A stretch of 55,614 nt of DNA from Pectobacterium betavasculorum (lineage in GTDB: Bacteria; Pseudomonadota; Gammaproteobacteria; Enterobacterales; Enterobacteriaceae): NCBI RefSeq assembly GCF_000749845.1, contig NZ_JQHM01000018.1, positions 1 to 55,614 of the forward strand, in the 5' to 3' direction. Shown here in pieces: positions 33,318 to 43,621 of this stretch. The notes under the pieces were generated by a model. It had not been told where the DNA came from and ran no database searches. It worked only from the letters and a program-made list of their open reading frames with translations. The position numbers were made by a program, and so were the translations under genes. Position 1 is the stretch's first letter, and the number at the start of each line of letters is the position of its first letter.

Positions 33318-36300
33318 AGCCGTTGAGCGTTGCGCAGCACGGGCTGTGGTTAGGCCATGCCCTGAACGATGATAAGGCGACGTTCAACACGGCGGAGTGC
33401 ATCGCATTTGATGGCAAAGTTGATATTGAAGCCATGCTGAGCGCGATCCGTCAGGCCGTGATGGAGTGCGAGTGCCTGTACTGCCAGTTTGTTGAGGTTG
33501 CGGGTGAACATGCAGAGCAACCAGAGATCGGTTTTGTGGCTTCGCAACTGCCCGTTCCGATTGGCGTGCTGCCGATTGTCGAACTGTTGCCTGCACCGAT
33601 GACGGACGAAGAGCAGACGATACGCCAGTGGGCGCGTGACGAAATCTCCTTGCCGCTGGATTTACTGAACGGATTACCCTGCCGTTTTGCGCTACTGTGC
33701 GGTGAAAAACGCGATTTTCTCTACAGTTGCGTTCACCACATTGCATTAGACGGCTTTGGCACCACGATGCTGTTTCAACGCATCGCCCAGATCTACACCG
33801 CGCTGACGACGGGGCAGTCTGCTCCAGTGGCCGAGTTTGGCCCGTTCAGTGAGGTGTTGGAAGAGGAAAGGCAGCGCGATGCCAGCGGGCAGACGGCGCA
33901 GGCGCGTGATTTCTGGCTGGAGACGCTGCACGCGATGCCAGAGCCCGCCAGTTTCAGCGAGAAGAAAGCGCCGATAGCCGCGCGTTTTTTGCGTCAAAGC
34001 TGTGATATGCCTGCGGATCTCTGGCAGTCGCTGACCGCGCTGTGTGAAGGCAATAAAATCAGCTGGCCGGATCTGTTTTTGGCGATGCTGGCGACACACC
34101 TGAAACTGGTGTCCGGCAGCGACAGGCTGACGTTCGGGATGATGGTGATGAACCGCATCGGTTCCGCCTCGCTGATGGTGCCGAGCATGCAGATGAATAT
34201 TGTGCCGCTCTGTATTCAGGTGGATGAGCAGGCAGATTTTGTGACGCTGGCGCAACAGGTTGCCCGTACCAAACGCACGCTGCGTCGTCATCAGCACTAT
34301 CGCTATGAGCATTTACGCCGCGATCTGAATCGCGTTGGCGGCGAACAGCGTCTTTTCGGGCCGTTGATCAATATCATGCCGTTCGATCATCCGCTCAATT
34401 ACGGATCGCTGTCATCTAGTACGCTGAATCTTAGCGCCGGACCGGTAGAAGATCTGACGATCGAGATCCATTTCAAACCCGATGGCACACCAGTGTTGGA
34501 CTTTGATGCCAATCCAGCCTGTTACAGTGCGGAAGCGCTTGCCAGCCTGCAAGAAACCTTGTTCACGCTACTTCAGCGTTGGTTGGCGCAGCCGCAGCAA
34601 ACCAGCGGTGAACTACTGGGACGCTGGCTGCGTGAAGAACGTGAACTGGCGCTAATCACCAGCCGCGAGCCTGAACCGTTTGTTGAGCCGGTTCTGACGG
34701 CGATTGCTAAGCAGGCGCGTAAGAACCCGAGTCATATCGCATTGGCGCAGCGCGATCGGCAATACAGCTATCAGCAACTGCTGGGTCTGAGCGGTCAGGC
34801 CGCTGCGGCGCTACATGAGCGCGGCATACAGCCTGGCGAACGCATAGGCATTATGCTGAACCGTAGCCCTGAAACCATTATCAGTTTGCTGGCCGTGATG
34901 CAGTGCGGCGCGGTTTATGTGCCGCTTGACCCTGAACAGCCGCGTGAACGTCAGCAACACATCATTCAGATTGCCGGGCTACGTACGATTGTCACGCAGG
35001 CGGATTACCAGCATCGGCTGGCCTCCGTCTTTTCTGGTGAAATCGTTCTGGCGGGGCACCTTCTGTCATCCAATGCGCAGGCCGTGGCGCTGCCGACGGC
35101 GGAATCGAGAGAAGGCCAGATTGCCTATGTCATGTTCACTTCGGGATCGACCGGATTGCCGAAAGGCGTGGAGATCGGCGCTAGCGCGCTGGATCACTTC
35201 ACTGCGGCGGCACGTCAGCGCTACGGCCTGAGTGCAGCGGATCGCGTGTTGCAATTTGCTCCGTTTAACTTTGACGCCAGCATAGAAGAGATTTTTGCCA
35301 CGCTAACCAGCGGTGCGACGCTGGTGCTGCGCACCGATGAGATGCTGGAATCGATTCCCACCTTTGTCGAACAGGTAGACGCACAGGCGATTACGCTGCT
35401 CGATCTGCCGACCGCATTCTGGAACGAATGGGTGGTGGGGCTGAAAACCGGCACGCTGACCCTGCCTTCTGCACTGCGCGCTATCATCATCGGTGGTGAA
35501 GCTGTGTATCCGGAACAACTGGTGCAGTGGCAACGCCACGCGCCGAATACGCTGCGCTTAATCAATACGTATGGCCCAACGGAAACCACGGTGGTGGCGA
35601 CCAGCAGTGACTTGCAAACCCAGCCTGCTGACGTGGCGCAGCTTCCTATCGGTCTGCCGTTGGCTGGGGTCAACGCGCTGGTTCTGGCGGCGGGCGATCG
35701 TCCTGCGGCGGAAGGTGAACTGGTGCTACTGGGGCCAACGCTGGCAGCGGGTTACATCGGTACGGAACACTCGGCGTTTACGCAGTTGGCGGTGGGCGAT
35801 CGAGAGCTTCCTGCTTATCGTACGGGTGACCGAGTGCGTCTGGAAAAAGGACAGCTACTGTACCTCGGGCGCATGGATAACGAATTTAAAATCAGCGGCT
35901 ATCGGATTCAGCCAGGGGAAGTCGAAGCCCATTTGCTGGCGCAACCGGATGTCGATGAAGCCTGCGTGCAGGGCATTGTGTACCCCAACGGTGTGCGACG
36001 TCTGGTGGCGTTTGTGGCCACGAAAGAGGGAGAGATCGATGCCCGTGCACTGAAACAACGTCTGAGCAGCGTACTGCCGCCTGCCATGATCCCCACCGAT
36101 TATCGTGCTTTCCATCAGTTGCCGAAAACCGGATCCAACAAGGTCGATCGCAAGCGTCTGCTGGTGGAATATCACGATGATGCACCGACGCAGGCGCTAG
36201 CCAGCGACACCGAGAATCGCGTCAGCGCCATCTGGCAGCAGATCCTCGGTGTGTCGGGGATTCAATCGCGGGATAACTTCTTCGAACTGGGCGGACAGTC

Positions 36301-36457
36301 ATTGCAGACCATCCAGATCGTCAATCGTCTGGCCGCAGAGTTTTCCGTCAGCATCAAAGTCTCTGATGTGTTCGATCATCCACAGCTCAGCGACTTCTGC
36401 CGCTATCTGGACGACAGGCTGTCACAGGATGAAAACAGCGTGGAAATGGTGTGGTAG
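33314..36457 (+). CDS. amoF: NRPS, C-A-PCP, probably lysine module (AmoF-like)
   Basis: 1047 residues from the ATG at 33314. Domains: condensation (about 1-440; HHIALDG at 141-147), adenylation (about 460-960; FTSGSTGLPKG near 608, YRTGDRV, NKVDRK) and carrier (about 975-1040; Ser near 996 in LGGQSLQ). There is no thioesterase, unlike EntF (C-A-PCP-TE). The specificity residues aligned to GrsA read D-A-E-D-I-G-T-V-V-K; the acidic residues at positions 239 and 278 suit a cationic side chain and resemble lysine codes. It would join DHB to that residue. Between entB and entA, the same place as amoF in the Aeromonas amonabactin operon. Confidence 0.88.
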   Translation: MKPLSVAQHGLWLGHALNDDKATFNTAECIAFDGKVDIEAMLSAIRQAVMECECLYCQFVEVAGEHAEQPEIGFVASQLPVPIGVLPIVELLPAPMTDEEQTIRQWARDEISLPLDLLNGLPCRFALLCGEKRDFLYSCVHHIALDGFGTTMLFQRIAQIYTALTTGQSAPVAEFGPFSEVLEEERQRDASGQTAQARDFWLETLHAMPEPASFSEKKAPIAARFLRQSCDMPADLWQSLTALCEGNKISWPDLFLAMLATHLKLVSGSDRLTFGMMVMNRIGSASLMVPSMQMNIVPLCIQVDEQADFVTLAQQVARTKRTLRRHQHYRYEHLRRDLNRVGGEQRLFGPLINIMPFDHPLNYGSLSSSTLNLSAGPVEDLTIEIHFKPDGTPVLDFDANPACYSAEALASLQETLFTLLQRWLAQPQQTSGELLGRWLREERELALITSREPEPFVEPVLTAIAKQARKNPSHIALAQRDRQYSYQQLLGLSGQAAAALHERGIQPGERIGIMLNRSPETIISLLAVMQCGAVYVPLDPEQPRERQQHIIQIAGLRTIVTQADYQHRLASVFSGEIVLAGHLLSSNAQAVALPTAESREGQIAYVMFTSGSTGLPKGVEIGASALDHFTAAARQRYGLSAADRVLQFAPFNFDASIEEIFATLTSGATLVLRTDEMLESIPTFVEQVDAQAITLLDLPTAFWNEWVVGLKTGTLTLPSALRAIIIGGEAVYPEQLVQWQRHAPNTLRLINTYGPTETTVVATSSDLQTQPADVAQLPIGLPLAGVNALVLAAGDRPAAEGELVLLGPTLAAGYIGTEHSAFTQLAVGDRELPAYRTGDRVRLEKGQLLYLGRMDNEFKISGYRIQPGEVEAHLLAQPDVDEACVQGIVYPNGVRRLVAFVATKEGEIDARALKQRLSSVLPPAMIPTDYRAFHQLPKTGSNKVDRKRLLVEYHDDAPTQALASDTENRVSAIWQQILGVSGIQSRDNFFELGGQSLQTIQIVNRLAAEFSVSIKVSDVFDHPQLSDFCRYLDDRLSQDENSVEMVW

Positions 36458-36465
36458 GGAAAATG

Positions 36466-37248
36466 ATGAACAAGGCACAACCTCTTCAGTTTGATTTCAG
36501 CGGACAGACCGTCTGGGTAACCGGCGCAGCGAGCGGCATTGGCGAAAGCATTGCCCGCCAGTTTGTCGCGCTGGGCGCGAACGTGATCGGATTCGATCGC
36601 GCATTCCAACATAACGTTTCCCCGCATAACGAGCGCCGGTTTACCTGCGTGACGCTAGATATCAGCGAACCGAACAGCGTGGCGGCGGTATGTCGCCAAC
36701 TGTTGGCGGAAACGGGGCTCGACGTTCTGGTGAATGCCGCCGGGATCCTGCGTTTAGGTGATATCGATGCGCTGAGCGTGGACGACTGGCAGCAGTGTAT
36801 TAACGTCAATGCCTCCGGCGCATTTTATCTACTGAATGCACTGGTGCCGCACTTTAAGCAGCAGCGCCGCGGCGCGATTGTTTGCGTCGGCTCTAATGCC
36901 GCGCATGTTCCCCGCATGCAGATGGCGGCGTACTGCGCCTCGAAAGCGGCGCTCACCAGCCTGTCTCACTGTGCGGGTCTGGAGTTGGCACCTTACGGCG
37001 TGCGCTGCAACCTGGTGTCGCCAGGATCGACGGATACGCCGATGCAGCGTGGCATGTGGCACAGCGCCGATGCGGAACAGCGCACTATCGCGGGCTTTCC
37101 TGACCAGTACAAGCTGGGGATTCCGCTGGGCAAGATTGCTCAGCCGGAAGAGATCGCCAATACCGTGGTTTTTTTGGCTTCCGATCTGGCCAGCCACATC
37201 ACCATGCAGGACGTGGTGGTGGATGGCGGGGCAACGCTAACGGCCTGA
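36466..37248 (+). CDS. entA: 2,3-dihydro-2,3-dihydroxybenzoate dehydrogenase (EntA/AmoA)
   Basis: The ATG at 36466 is chosen as it has AGGGA five bases before; ATG 36463 is an alternative. About 260 residues. A short-chain dehydrogenase that oxidises 2,3-dihydro-DHB to DHB with NAD. It has the GAASGIG cofactor loop, an NAAG strand, catalytic Tyr and Lys in YCASKAA, and C-terminal DVVVDGGATL. It stands eight bases after the NRPS stop and 22 bp before the next NRPS. Confidence 0.94.
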   Translation: MNKAQPLQFDFSGQTVWVTGAASGIGESIARQFVALGANVIGFDRAFQHNVSPHNERRFTCVTLDISEPNSVAAVCRQLLAETGLDVLVNAAGILRLGDIDALSVDDWQQCINVNASGAFYLLNALVPHFKQQRRGAIVCVGSNAAHVPRMQMAAYCASKAALTSLSHCAGLELAPYGVRCNLVSPGSTDTPMQRGMWHSADAEQRTIAGFPDQYKLGIPLGKIAQPEEIANTVVFLASDLASHITMQDVVVDGGATLTA

Positions 37249-37270
37249 TTTGCTGAGAGAGTGACAAGTC

Positions 37271-40200
37271 ATGAAAGATATCGTAACGCTGTTAAAGCAG
37301 TTGGAACGGCAGGGTGTGCGTCTGGCGTTAAATGCGCAAGGGCAGCTGATTTCGCAGTCCAACAAAGAGGCGATCACGGCAGAGATTGGGCGCACGATTA
37401 AGGAAAATAAAGACGCCATCGTGCGCTGCCTGACGGCGCAGCAGGCGTTTGACCGTCCGATCACACCGCAGAATGCGACGTCTGGCCCGCTGTCATCATC
37501 GCAAAGCGGGCTGTGGTTTATCGAGCAATACGAAGAACAATCACACCTCTACAACATGCCGGTCTATTTTCGTCTGACTGGCACGCTGGATGTGGCCGCG
37601 CTAGAGTTTGCCTTTGACGTGCTGGCGCAACGTCATGCCAGCCTGCGCACCCGTTTTGTGGTCAATGAACAGGGCAAGGGTGAACAGCGTATCGATGCCT
37701 ATCAACCCTTTGTGATACAGCATGATGATTTCTCGCTGTTGCCGGAAGCCGAACGGGAAGGGCGCTTGCAGCAGCAGGTGAAAGCGGAAATCAGCCGTCC
37801 GTTCGATCTCACCGCGGGCGATCTTACCCGCGTGCGGCTGGTGAAGATGAGCGAGCGGGTACATGTTCTGATGATCACCCAGCATCACATCATTTCCGAT
37901 GGCTGGTCGGTGAAGAATCTATTTGCGGACTTCAAACCGGCCTTTTTGGCCTGTCAAAACCGCCAGCCTTATCCTGTTGAGCCTACTCAGCTTAACTATA
38001 TCGACTACGCACACTGGTTCAATTCCGATGCATTTCTGGATTACCACAACGAATTCAAGCCGTTCTGGGTTGAGCGGCTGACGGGCATCCCTGAAGTGCA
38101 TAGCCTGCCATTGGATAAACCGCGTCCGGCACACCAAAACAGCGGCGGTGAGGTGATCTTCTCTGCGATCAACAACGATCTGTGGGATAAATTCAAGCGC
38201 CTGTGTCAGCGCTACAATACGTCTAACTTTATTGGCCTGCATGCAGTGTTCTCTCTGATGCTGGCGCGTATCAGCGGCGAGAAAGATATTGTGATTGGCT
38301 CCCCATTGGCCTATCGCGAACGGCCGGATATCGAAGATGTCGTCGGCTTCTTCGTTAACACCATCGTGCTGCGGACCCAGTTGCAAGACAGCCAGAATTT
38401 CGTTGATTATCTGCAATACTGCCGCGAACAGGATCTCTCGGCCTTCGATCATCAGCTCTATCGCTTTGAAGCGCTGAGCGAGGCGATCGGGTCCGATCGC
38501 ACCACGGCGATCAACCCGATCTTCCAGGTGATGCTGGTGTATCAGGCCAAAGTGGATTTCAACGATCTGATCCCTGGCTGTGATGCGGCGGAGGAAACCT
38601 CGCCGGTGCTGCCCGCCAAGACGGACATCTCTGTCAAGGTGACGGAACTGATGGGCGAAGTGCGGCTGGACTGGCTGTTTGCCACCTCGCTGTTTGAACG
38701 TCAGACGATCCAGTATTACGCCGACCGCTTTATCCGGCTGATCGAAGCCGTGGTGGAGAACCCCGAAACCGATGTCTGGCATCTGCCGTTGATGGAAACG
38801 GATCGATTTGCCGCCGTGCTGGCGGAAACCCAGCAGTTGCCGCGTCGCTATCCGCAGCCACAGCTAACGGTAACCGACGTGATTGAAGCCGTGGCACAGC
38901 GCGATCCACAGCAGTTGGCGATTGCCTTTGATGGTGAGCAGCGTTCCGACACGCTGACGTATGCCGAGCTGAACAGGCAGTCTAACCAGCTCGCGCACTG
39001 GCTGCACCGTCAAGGGCTGGGTGAACAGTCGCTGGTTGGCGTGCTGGCGAAACGCGATCGCTATTTTGTCATTGCGCTACTGGCCATCTGGAAAGCAGGC
39101 GCAGCCTATGTACCGCTGGATCCCGATTATCCGCCTGAGCGGCTACGCCATATCATTACCGATGCCAATCTTGCCGTTATTCTCGGCGGTGATGGACAAC
39201 AGCTGGGGCAATGGTCAGCCGAACAGCGCATCGATCTGACCGATCCGGCGGTTGTCGAGCAGTGGCAGGATCTGCCGGGTGATGAACCCCCGGCTATTCC
39301 GCGACATGCACAGCAGCTTGCACAGGTGATCTACACCTCGGGATCGACCGGCTTGCCGAAAGGCGTCATGATCGAACACGGCTCGTTGATCAATCTGCTG
39401 GACGATCATCGCGATCGCATCGATTTCACGCCAAAAAGCACGATGTTCAACTGCATGTCGCTCTCGTTTGATGCCGGTAACATGACGACGTTATTGCCGC
39501 TAAGCAGCGGCGGAACGTTGGCGTTTGGCGAGCCGAACGATCGCGCAATTATGCAGGCTGAGCAGGCGGGGGCGACACATCTGATCTTGCCGACGGCGCT
39601 GATGTCGATTCTCGATCCTGAGCAGGTTAACGGCATTCAAGCGATTGGCATGGGCGGGGAAGCCTGCCCGAACGCGGTGGTGGAAAACTGGGCAGAGAAA
39701 GTGGCGCTGTACAACATGTACGGGCCGACCGAATGTACCGTCACGGCGTTGAGTACCCGTCTGCGTAAAGGCCAGCCCGTCACCATCGGTAAACCGCTCA
39801 CCCATATTCAGGCGTTGATTCTGGATGCGGCTGGACAGCTGTGTCCGGTGGGCGTGCCGGGCGAGTTGTGTCTTGCGGGGCTTGGGTTGGCGCGTGGCTA
39901 CCTCAATCAACCGCAGATGACCGCCAGCCGATTCGAGCACATCACACTCAATGACGTGAACAATGCGGGACAGGGCACTGCGACGTTGCGTATTTATCGC
40001 ACCGGGGATAAAGCCAGACTGCTGAACAACGGTGACTATGAATACTGTGGCCGTATTGATGAGCAGATTAAGCTGCGCGGTTACCGCATCGAACCGGGTG
40101 AGATCGAGGCACAGCTAGCGGCAGTCTGCCCATCGCTGAAGCAGGTTAAAGTCATCGTGGCGCAGGTAGGGAGCCGTCCGGCACTGGTCGCTTACGCTAC

Positions 40201-43200
40201 GGTAAAAGCTGACAGCAGCACGCCGGAACCTGCCGCTGTGTTAATTGATGTTGCAAAGCATCTGCCGGAATACATGGTGCCTTTCCGGCTGATGCTGCTG
40301 GAAGACATGCCGCTGACGCCGAACGGTAAGCTGGATATGAAACAGCTGCCACCAGTCCTGGAAGCCAACGAAGGAGACGGTGAAGCCGATAACCCGCTGG
40401 AAGCGGACGTGCTGGCGATTTGGCGTAGCGTGCTGAATACGCCGCTGGGCGTTGAGGATGATTTTTTCCGCTTAGGCGGTGACTCTATCCTCAGTATCCA
40501 ACTGACAACACGACTGCGCAGCGCAGGCTATGCCTGCACGGTGAAAGACGTTTTCGAAGCGAAGAGTGTACGGCGTTTGTGCCGTGTACTGGCGCAGAAT
40601 AATCGAGATACAGGCACTATCGCGGAGCAGGGCACGCTGGAAGGCGAGTTCGCGCTGCTGCCGATTCAGCGTTGGTTCATGGAGCAATCTCTGGCACGTC
40701 CTGAGCACTGGAATCAGGCGGCGATGATCCAACTACCAGAGATCGATACCGGACAGCTTGCCACGATGTTGCAGGCGTTGATGGCACAGCACGATGCGCT
40801 GCGTCTGGCCTGTGATGCTACAGGACAACGCTATCTGGCGGATGCGGCTTGCCCTGTTTTGCCGACGCTGGATTATCGCCAGCTTGGCGACGACGGTTTG
40901 CAACAGGCATTTACCGCGTTACAGAGTGAATTCGATCCTGCGCAGGGAAGAACGATGGCCTGTGCACTGGTACGGCACCATCCACAGGCGGACACCGCCT
41001 TGTTCCTCGCTTTCCACCATCTGGTGATTGATGCCGTTTCCTGGCGCATTCTGGTTGATGATCTGGAGCGGTTGCACCTCGGTGAACCGCTGTTGCCAAA
41101 AACCTCAAGCTATCGTCAGTGGGGCGCGGCGCTGCAACACTACGCTATACAACATGCTGAACAGTTGACGTACTGGCAGGCACAGGAAGACGGCGTAGAT
41201 CTGACGGCGCTACTGGCGGCGAAAGATCCACAGGGCCATGCCAGCGCTGCCATTCTGACGCTGGATGCGGAAACCACGGGCCAATTGGTGAGCGAGGCCA
41301 ATCGTGCCTTTAACACCGACGTCAGCGATTTGCTGCTGGCGGCGCTGACCCGCACGCTAAACGATCTTGGCTGGGGTGATAAAGCACGCATCATGCTGGA
41401 AGGGCATGGCCGCGAAGCGATTGATCCGACGCTGGATGTCAGCCGCACCGTCGGGTGGTTTACCAGCACCTATCCGGTGTGCCTGCAAGATAAGCCAGAC
41501 TGGGCTTCTCTGATTCAGTCCAGCAAGGAACGGCTGCGTCAGGTGCCGGATAAGGGCGTCGGGTTTAATCCGCTGCGCTATCACCACCCGCAGGGCAACT
41601 CGCTGACGCTGTCGCCGATTGTGTTCAACTATCTCGGCCTGTCGGTTCAGGCCGCGGGTACCTGGCGTCCGGTAGATGTCGCGCCGGGATGCTGCGTATC
41701 ACCGAAGAATAAACCGGCAGAGGTTATCAGTCTCCACGGCGGTATTACTGGCGGACAACTGACGCTGCGTCAGGTGGGTTGCCTCAACCAGCGTGACAGC
41801 GAACGCTTGATGGTGCGGCTGGCCGAGAATCTGCGTGCGCTGACGGAAGCCTGTCTGGTGCAACTAAGTCACGGAGTCGCTTTTACCCCCAGCGACTTCC
41901 CAGCCGTCAAGCTGAGCCAGACGCAGCTCGACAGCCTGTTGCAGCGTTATGACATCGACACACTGTTGCCGCTGTCATCGCTTCAGCAATCAATGCTATA
42001 CCATCGCCTACGCTGTCCACAGGACGATGCTTACCATCTGCAAACGCCGATTCGCTATGCGCAGCCGCTGGATGTGGAAGGCTATCGTCAGGCGTGGCAG
42101 CGTCAGATTCAGCGTTTCCCAGCCTTGCGTGCCGCGTTGGAAAGCGAGTTTGCCAGCATCCAGGTGATTGTGAAGCAGGCAGACCTGCCTTTCTACTATC
42201 AGGATTTGATGCAGGATGCCGATCCGCATGCGGTCATCGAACGCTATCGTCAGCAGGATTTACGTACCGGATTTGATTTGTCACAGCCGCCGCTGTTGCG
42301 CATTGCCTGTTTCCGTTTGGGCGAACAGGACTATCGGGTGCTTCTGAGCTGTCATCACAGCGTGATCGACGGTTGGAGTGGGCCACAACTGCTGGGTGCG
42401 GTACATCGTGACTATCAAACGCTGATGCAAGGGCAGGTATTAATGCACGGCGACGCGCCAGCGATTCAGGTGGATCGCGCCTATGTGGATTATGCGCTGC
42501 ACGCCGTGGCGCAGCAGTCCGCCGTCGATGCCTTCTGGCAGCAGCGGCAGTCGCTGCTAGCGCAGACTAACGATGTGGCCATGCTGTTTGCGGCTGCGGG
42601 GAAACGCGCCGATCTCAGTCAGCACCTGACGCAGATTGAACCGCAGGTCACCAGCGTGAACCTGAACGAACAGGATCAAGCAACGCTAACCGCTTTTGCC
42701 CGTGAAGTGGGCGTTACGCACAGCATTATCGCGCAATACGCCTGGCATCGGCTGCTGGCGCGTTCGACCGGCGATGCGGTCAGTATTGTTGGAAACGTGC
42801 TGTCGGGCAGGGAAAGTCCGGTGGAAGACGTGGCGAGCAGCGTAGGTCTGTACATCAACAGCCTGCCGCTGGCGCTGAACTGGCAACAGCCCGTATCGCT
42901 GCAACAGCATTTGGTTCAGTTACAGAACGAGTTGATGGTGATGAATCAGCATGCCACGCAGTCGCTGATTGCGCTGACGGCTGGGCGTTCTCGTCTGTTC
43001 AACAGCTTGTTTATCTATGAGAACTATCCAGATGCGAAAGCGGAGCAGGGCCAACGCGCTGACGACCCACATCGGTTATATCCCGAGTTTTCAGCAGCCT
43101 ATGAAAAGGTAGAAATGCCGCTGAATCTGGTGGTACGTGAGCAGTCTGGCTGCATGCTGCTGCGCTTCGAGTTTGATGCAGACGTACTGGACAGCGCGCA

Positions 43201-43621
43201 GGCGCGTCGGGTGTTGATGCGCTGGCATGACGAAGTGGTGGCATTGGTAAACAGCGCGCCACAGCAGCCAACTGAGATTATCGGGCATGAGAAAGCGACA
43301 GGCACGGTGGTTGCACAAAAAGCTGTGCCGTATAGCGCTATTAGCCAGCCTGATACCCCGTTTGCCCAAGCGTTGTTGCGTGCGTGGGCACAAACGCTAC
43401 ATCTCGGTGAACCCAGCCTCGGTGAGTCCGACCTCTGGTCACGGACGTTGTGTGAAAGCGGTGTTGATTCGCTCCAGCGTATTGCGCTGGCACAGGCGCT
43501 GAGCCGTACGTTAGCGCAGCCGGTGAGCGTGGCGCTATTGCAGCGCTACCCTTCACCGCAGGCACTGAGCGGATATCTGGCACAGTCGAGGGTTACCGCC
43601 AATGAGGAAACGCTGTTATGA
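37271..43621 (+). CDS. amoG: NRPS, docking-C-A-PCP-E-C-PCP (AmoG-like)
   Basis: 2116 residues. In order: N-terminal TubC-type docking helix (about 1-60), condensation (HHIISDG at 205-211), adenylation (YTSGSTGLPKG near 685), carrier with GGDSILS (Ser near 1071; the form that precedes epimerases), epimerisation (HHLVIDAVSW near 1250, EGHGRE near 1377, TVGWFTSTYPV), a second condensation domain (HHSVIDG near 1694) and a last carrier with SGVDSLQ (Ser near 2065). The second C-PCP has no adenylation domain and no thioesterase follows. Specificity residues read D-A-M-I-G-G-M-V-T-K, unlike serine. In Aeromonas AmoG activates Phe or Trp, which appear in D form, agreeing with the E domain. The four-base overlap with the next gene links them. 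Confidence 0.88.
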   Translation: MKDIVTLLKQLERQGVRLALNAQGQLISQSNKEAITAEIGRTIKENKDAIVRCLTAQQAFDRPITPQNATSGPLSSSQSGLWFIEQYEEQSHLYNMPVYFRLTGTLDVAALEFAFDVLAQRHASLRTRFVVNEQGKGEQRIDAYQPFVIQHDDFSLLPEAEREGRLQQQVKAEISRPFDLTAGDLTRVRLVKMSERVHVLMITQHHIISDGWSVKNLFADFKPAFLACQNRQPYPVEPTQLNYIDYAHWFNSDAFLDYHNEFKPFWVERLTGIPEVHSLPLDKPRPAHQNSGGEVIFSAINNDLWDKFKRLCQRYNTSNFIGLHAVFSLMLARISGEKDIVIGSPLAYRERPDIEDVVGFFVNTIVLRTQLQDSQNFVDYLQYCREQDLSAFDHQLYRFEALSEAIGSDRTTAINPIFQVMLVYQAKVDFNDLIPGCDAAEETSPVLPAKTDISVKVTELMGEVRLDWLFATSLFERQTIQYYADRFIRLIEAVVENPETDVWHLPLMETDRFAAVLAETQQLPRRYPQPQLTVTDVIEAVAQRDPQQLAIAFDGEQRSDTLTYAELNRQSNQLAHWLHRQGLGEQSLVGVLAKRDRYFVIALLAIWKAGAAYVPLDPDYPPERLRHIITDANLAVILGGDGQQLGQWSAEQRIDLTDPAVVEQWQDLPGDEPPAIPRHAQQLAQVIYTSGSTGLPKGVMIEHGSLINLLDDHRDRIDFTPKSTMFNCMSLSFDAGNMTTLLPLSSGGTLAFGEPNDRAIMQAEQAGATHLILPTALMSILDPEQVNGIQAIGMGGEACPNAVVENWAEKVALYNMYGPTECTVTALSTRLRKGQPVTIGKPLTHIQALILDAAGQLCPVGVPGELCLAGLGLARGYLNQPQMTASRFEHITLNDVNNAGQGTATLRIYRTGDKARLLNNGDYEYCGRIDEQIKLRGYRIEPGEIEAQLAAVCPSLKQVKVIVAQVGSRPALVAYATVKADSSTPEPAAVLIDVAKHLPEYMVPFRLMLLEDMPLTPNGKLDMKQLPPVLEANEGDGEADNPLEADVLAIWRSVLNTPLGVEDDFFRLGGDSILSIQLTTRLRSAGYACTVKDVFEAKSVRRLCRVLAQNNRDTGTIAEQGTLEGEFALLPIQRWFMEQSLARPEHWNQAAMIQLPEIDTGQLATMLQALMAQHDALRLACDATGQRYLADAACPVLPTLDYRQLGDDGLQQAFTALQSEFDPAQGRTMACALVRHHPQADTALFLAFHHLVIDAVSWRILVDDLERLHLGEPLLPKTSSYRQWGAALQHYAIQHAEQLTYWQAQEDGVDLTALLAAKDPQGHASAAILTLDAETTGQLVSEANRAFNTDVSDLLLAALTRTLNDLGWGDKARIMLEGHGREAIDPTLDVSRTVGWFTSTYPVCLQDKPDWASLIQSSKERLRQVPDKGVGFNPLRYHHPQGNSLTLSPIVFNYLGLSVQAAGTWRPVDVAPGCCVSPKNKPAEVISLHGGITGGQLTLRQVGCLNQRDSERLMVRLAENLRALTEACLVQLSHGVAFTPSDFPAVKLSQTQLDSLLQRYDIDTLLPLSSLQQSMLYHRLRCPQDDAYHLQTPIRYAQPLDVEGYRQAWQRQIQRFPALRAALESEFASIQVIVKQADLPFYYQDLMQDADPHAVIERYRQQDLRTGFDLSQPPLLRIACFRLGEQDYRVLLSCHHSVIDGWSGPQLLGAVHRDYQTLMQGQVLMHGDAPAIQVDRAYVDYALHAVAQQSAVDAFWQQRQSLLAQTNDVAMLFAAAGKRADLSQHLTQIEPQVTSVNLNEQDQATLTAFAREVGVTHSIIAQYAWHRLLARSTGDAVSIVGNVLSGRESPVEDVASSVGLYINSLPLALNWQQPVSLQQHLVQLQNELMVMNQHATQSLIALTAGRSRLFNSLFIYENYPDAKAEQGQRADDPHRLYPEFSAAYEKVEMPLNLVVREQSGCMLLRFEFDADVLDSAQARRVLMRWHDEVVALVNSAPQQPTEIIGHEKATGTVVAQKAVPYSAISQPDTPFAQALLRAWAQTLHLGEPSLGESDLWSRTLCESGVDSLQRIALAQALSRTLAQPVSVALLQRYPSPQALSGYLAQSRVTANEETLL

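Noticed and set aside
37919-38782. 287-residue minus-strand ORF
   Set aside because: Antisense shadow in the first condensation domain of the large NRPS.
43400-43621. Thioesterase domain at the end of the large NRPS
   Set aside because: The protein ends about 50 residues after the carrier serine, with no GxSxG and no space for such a domain.
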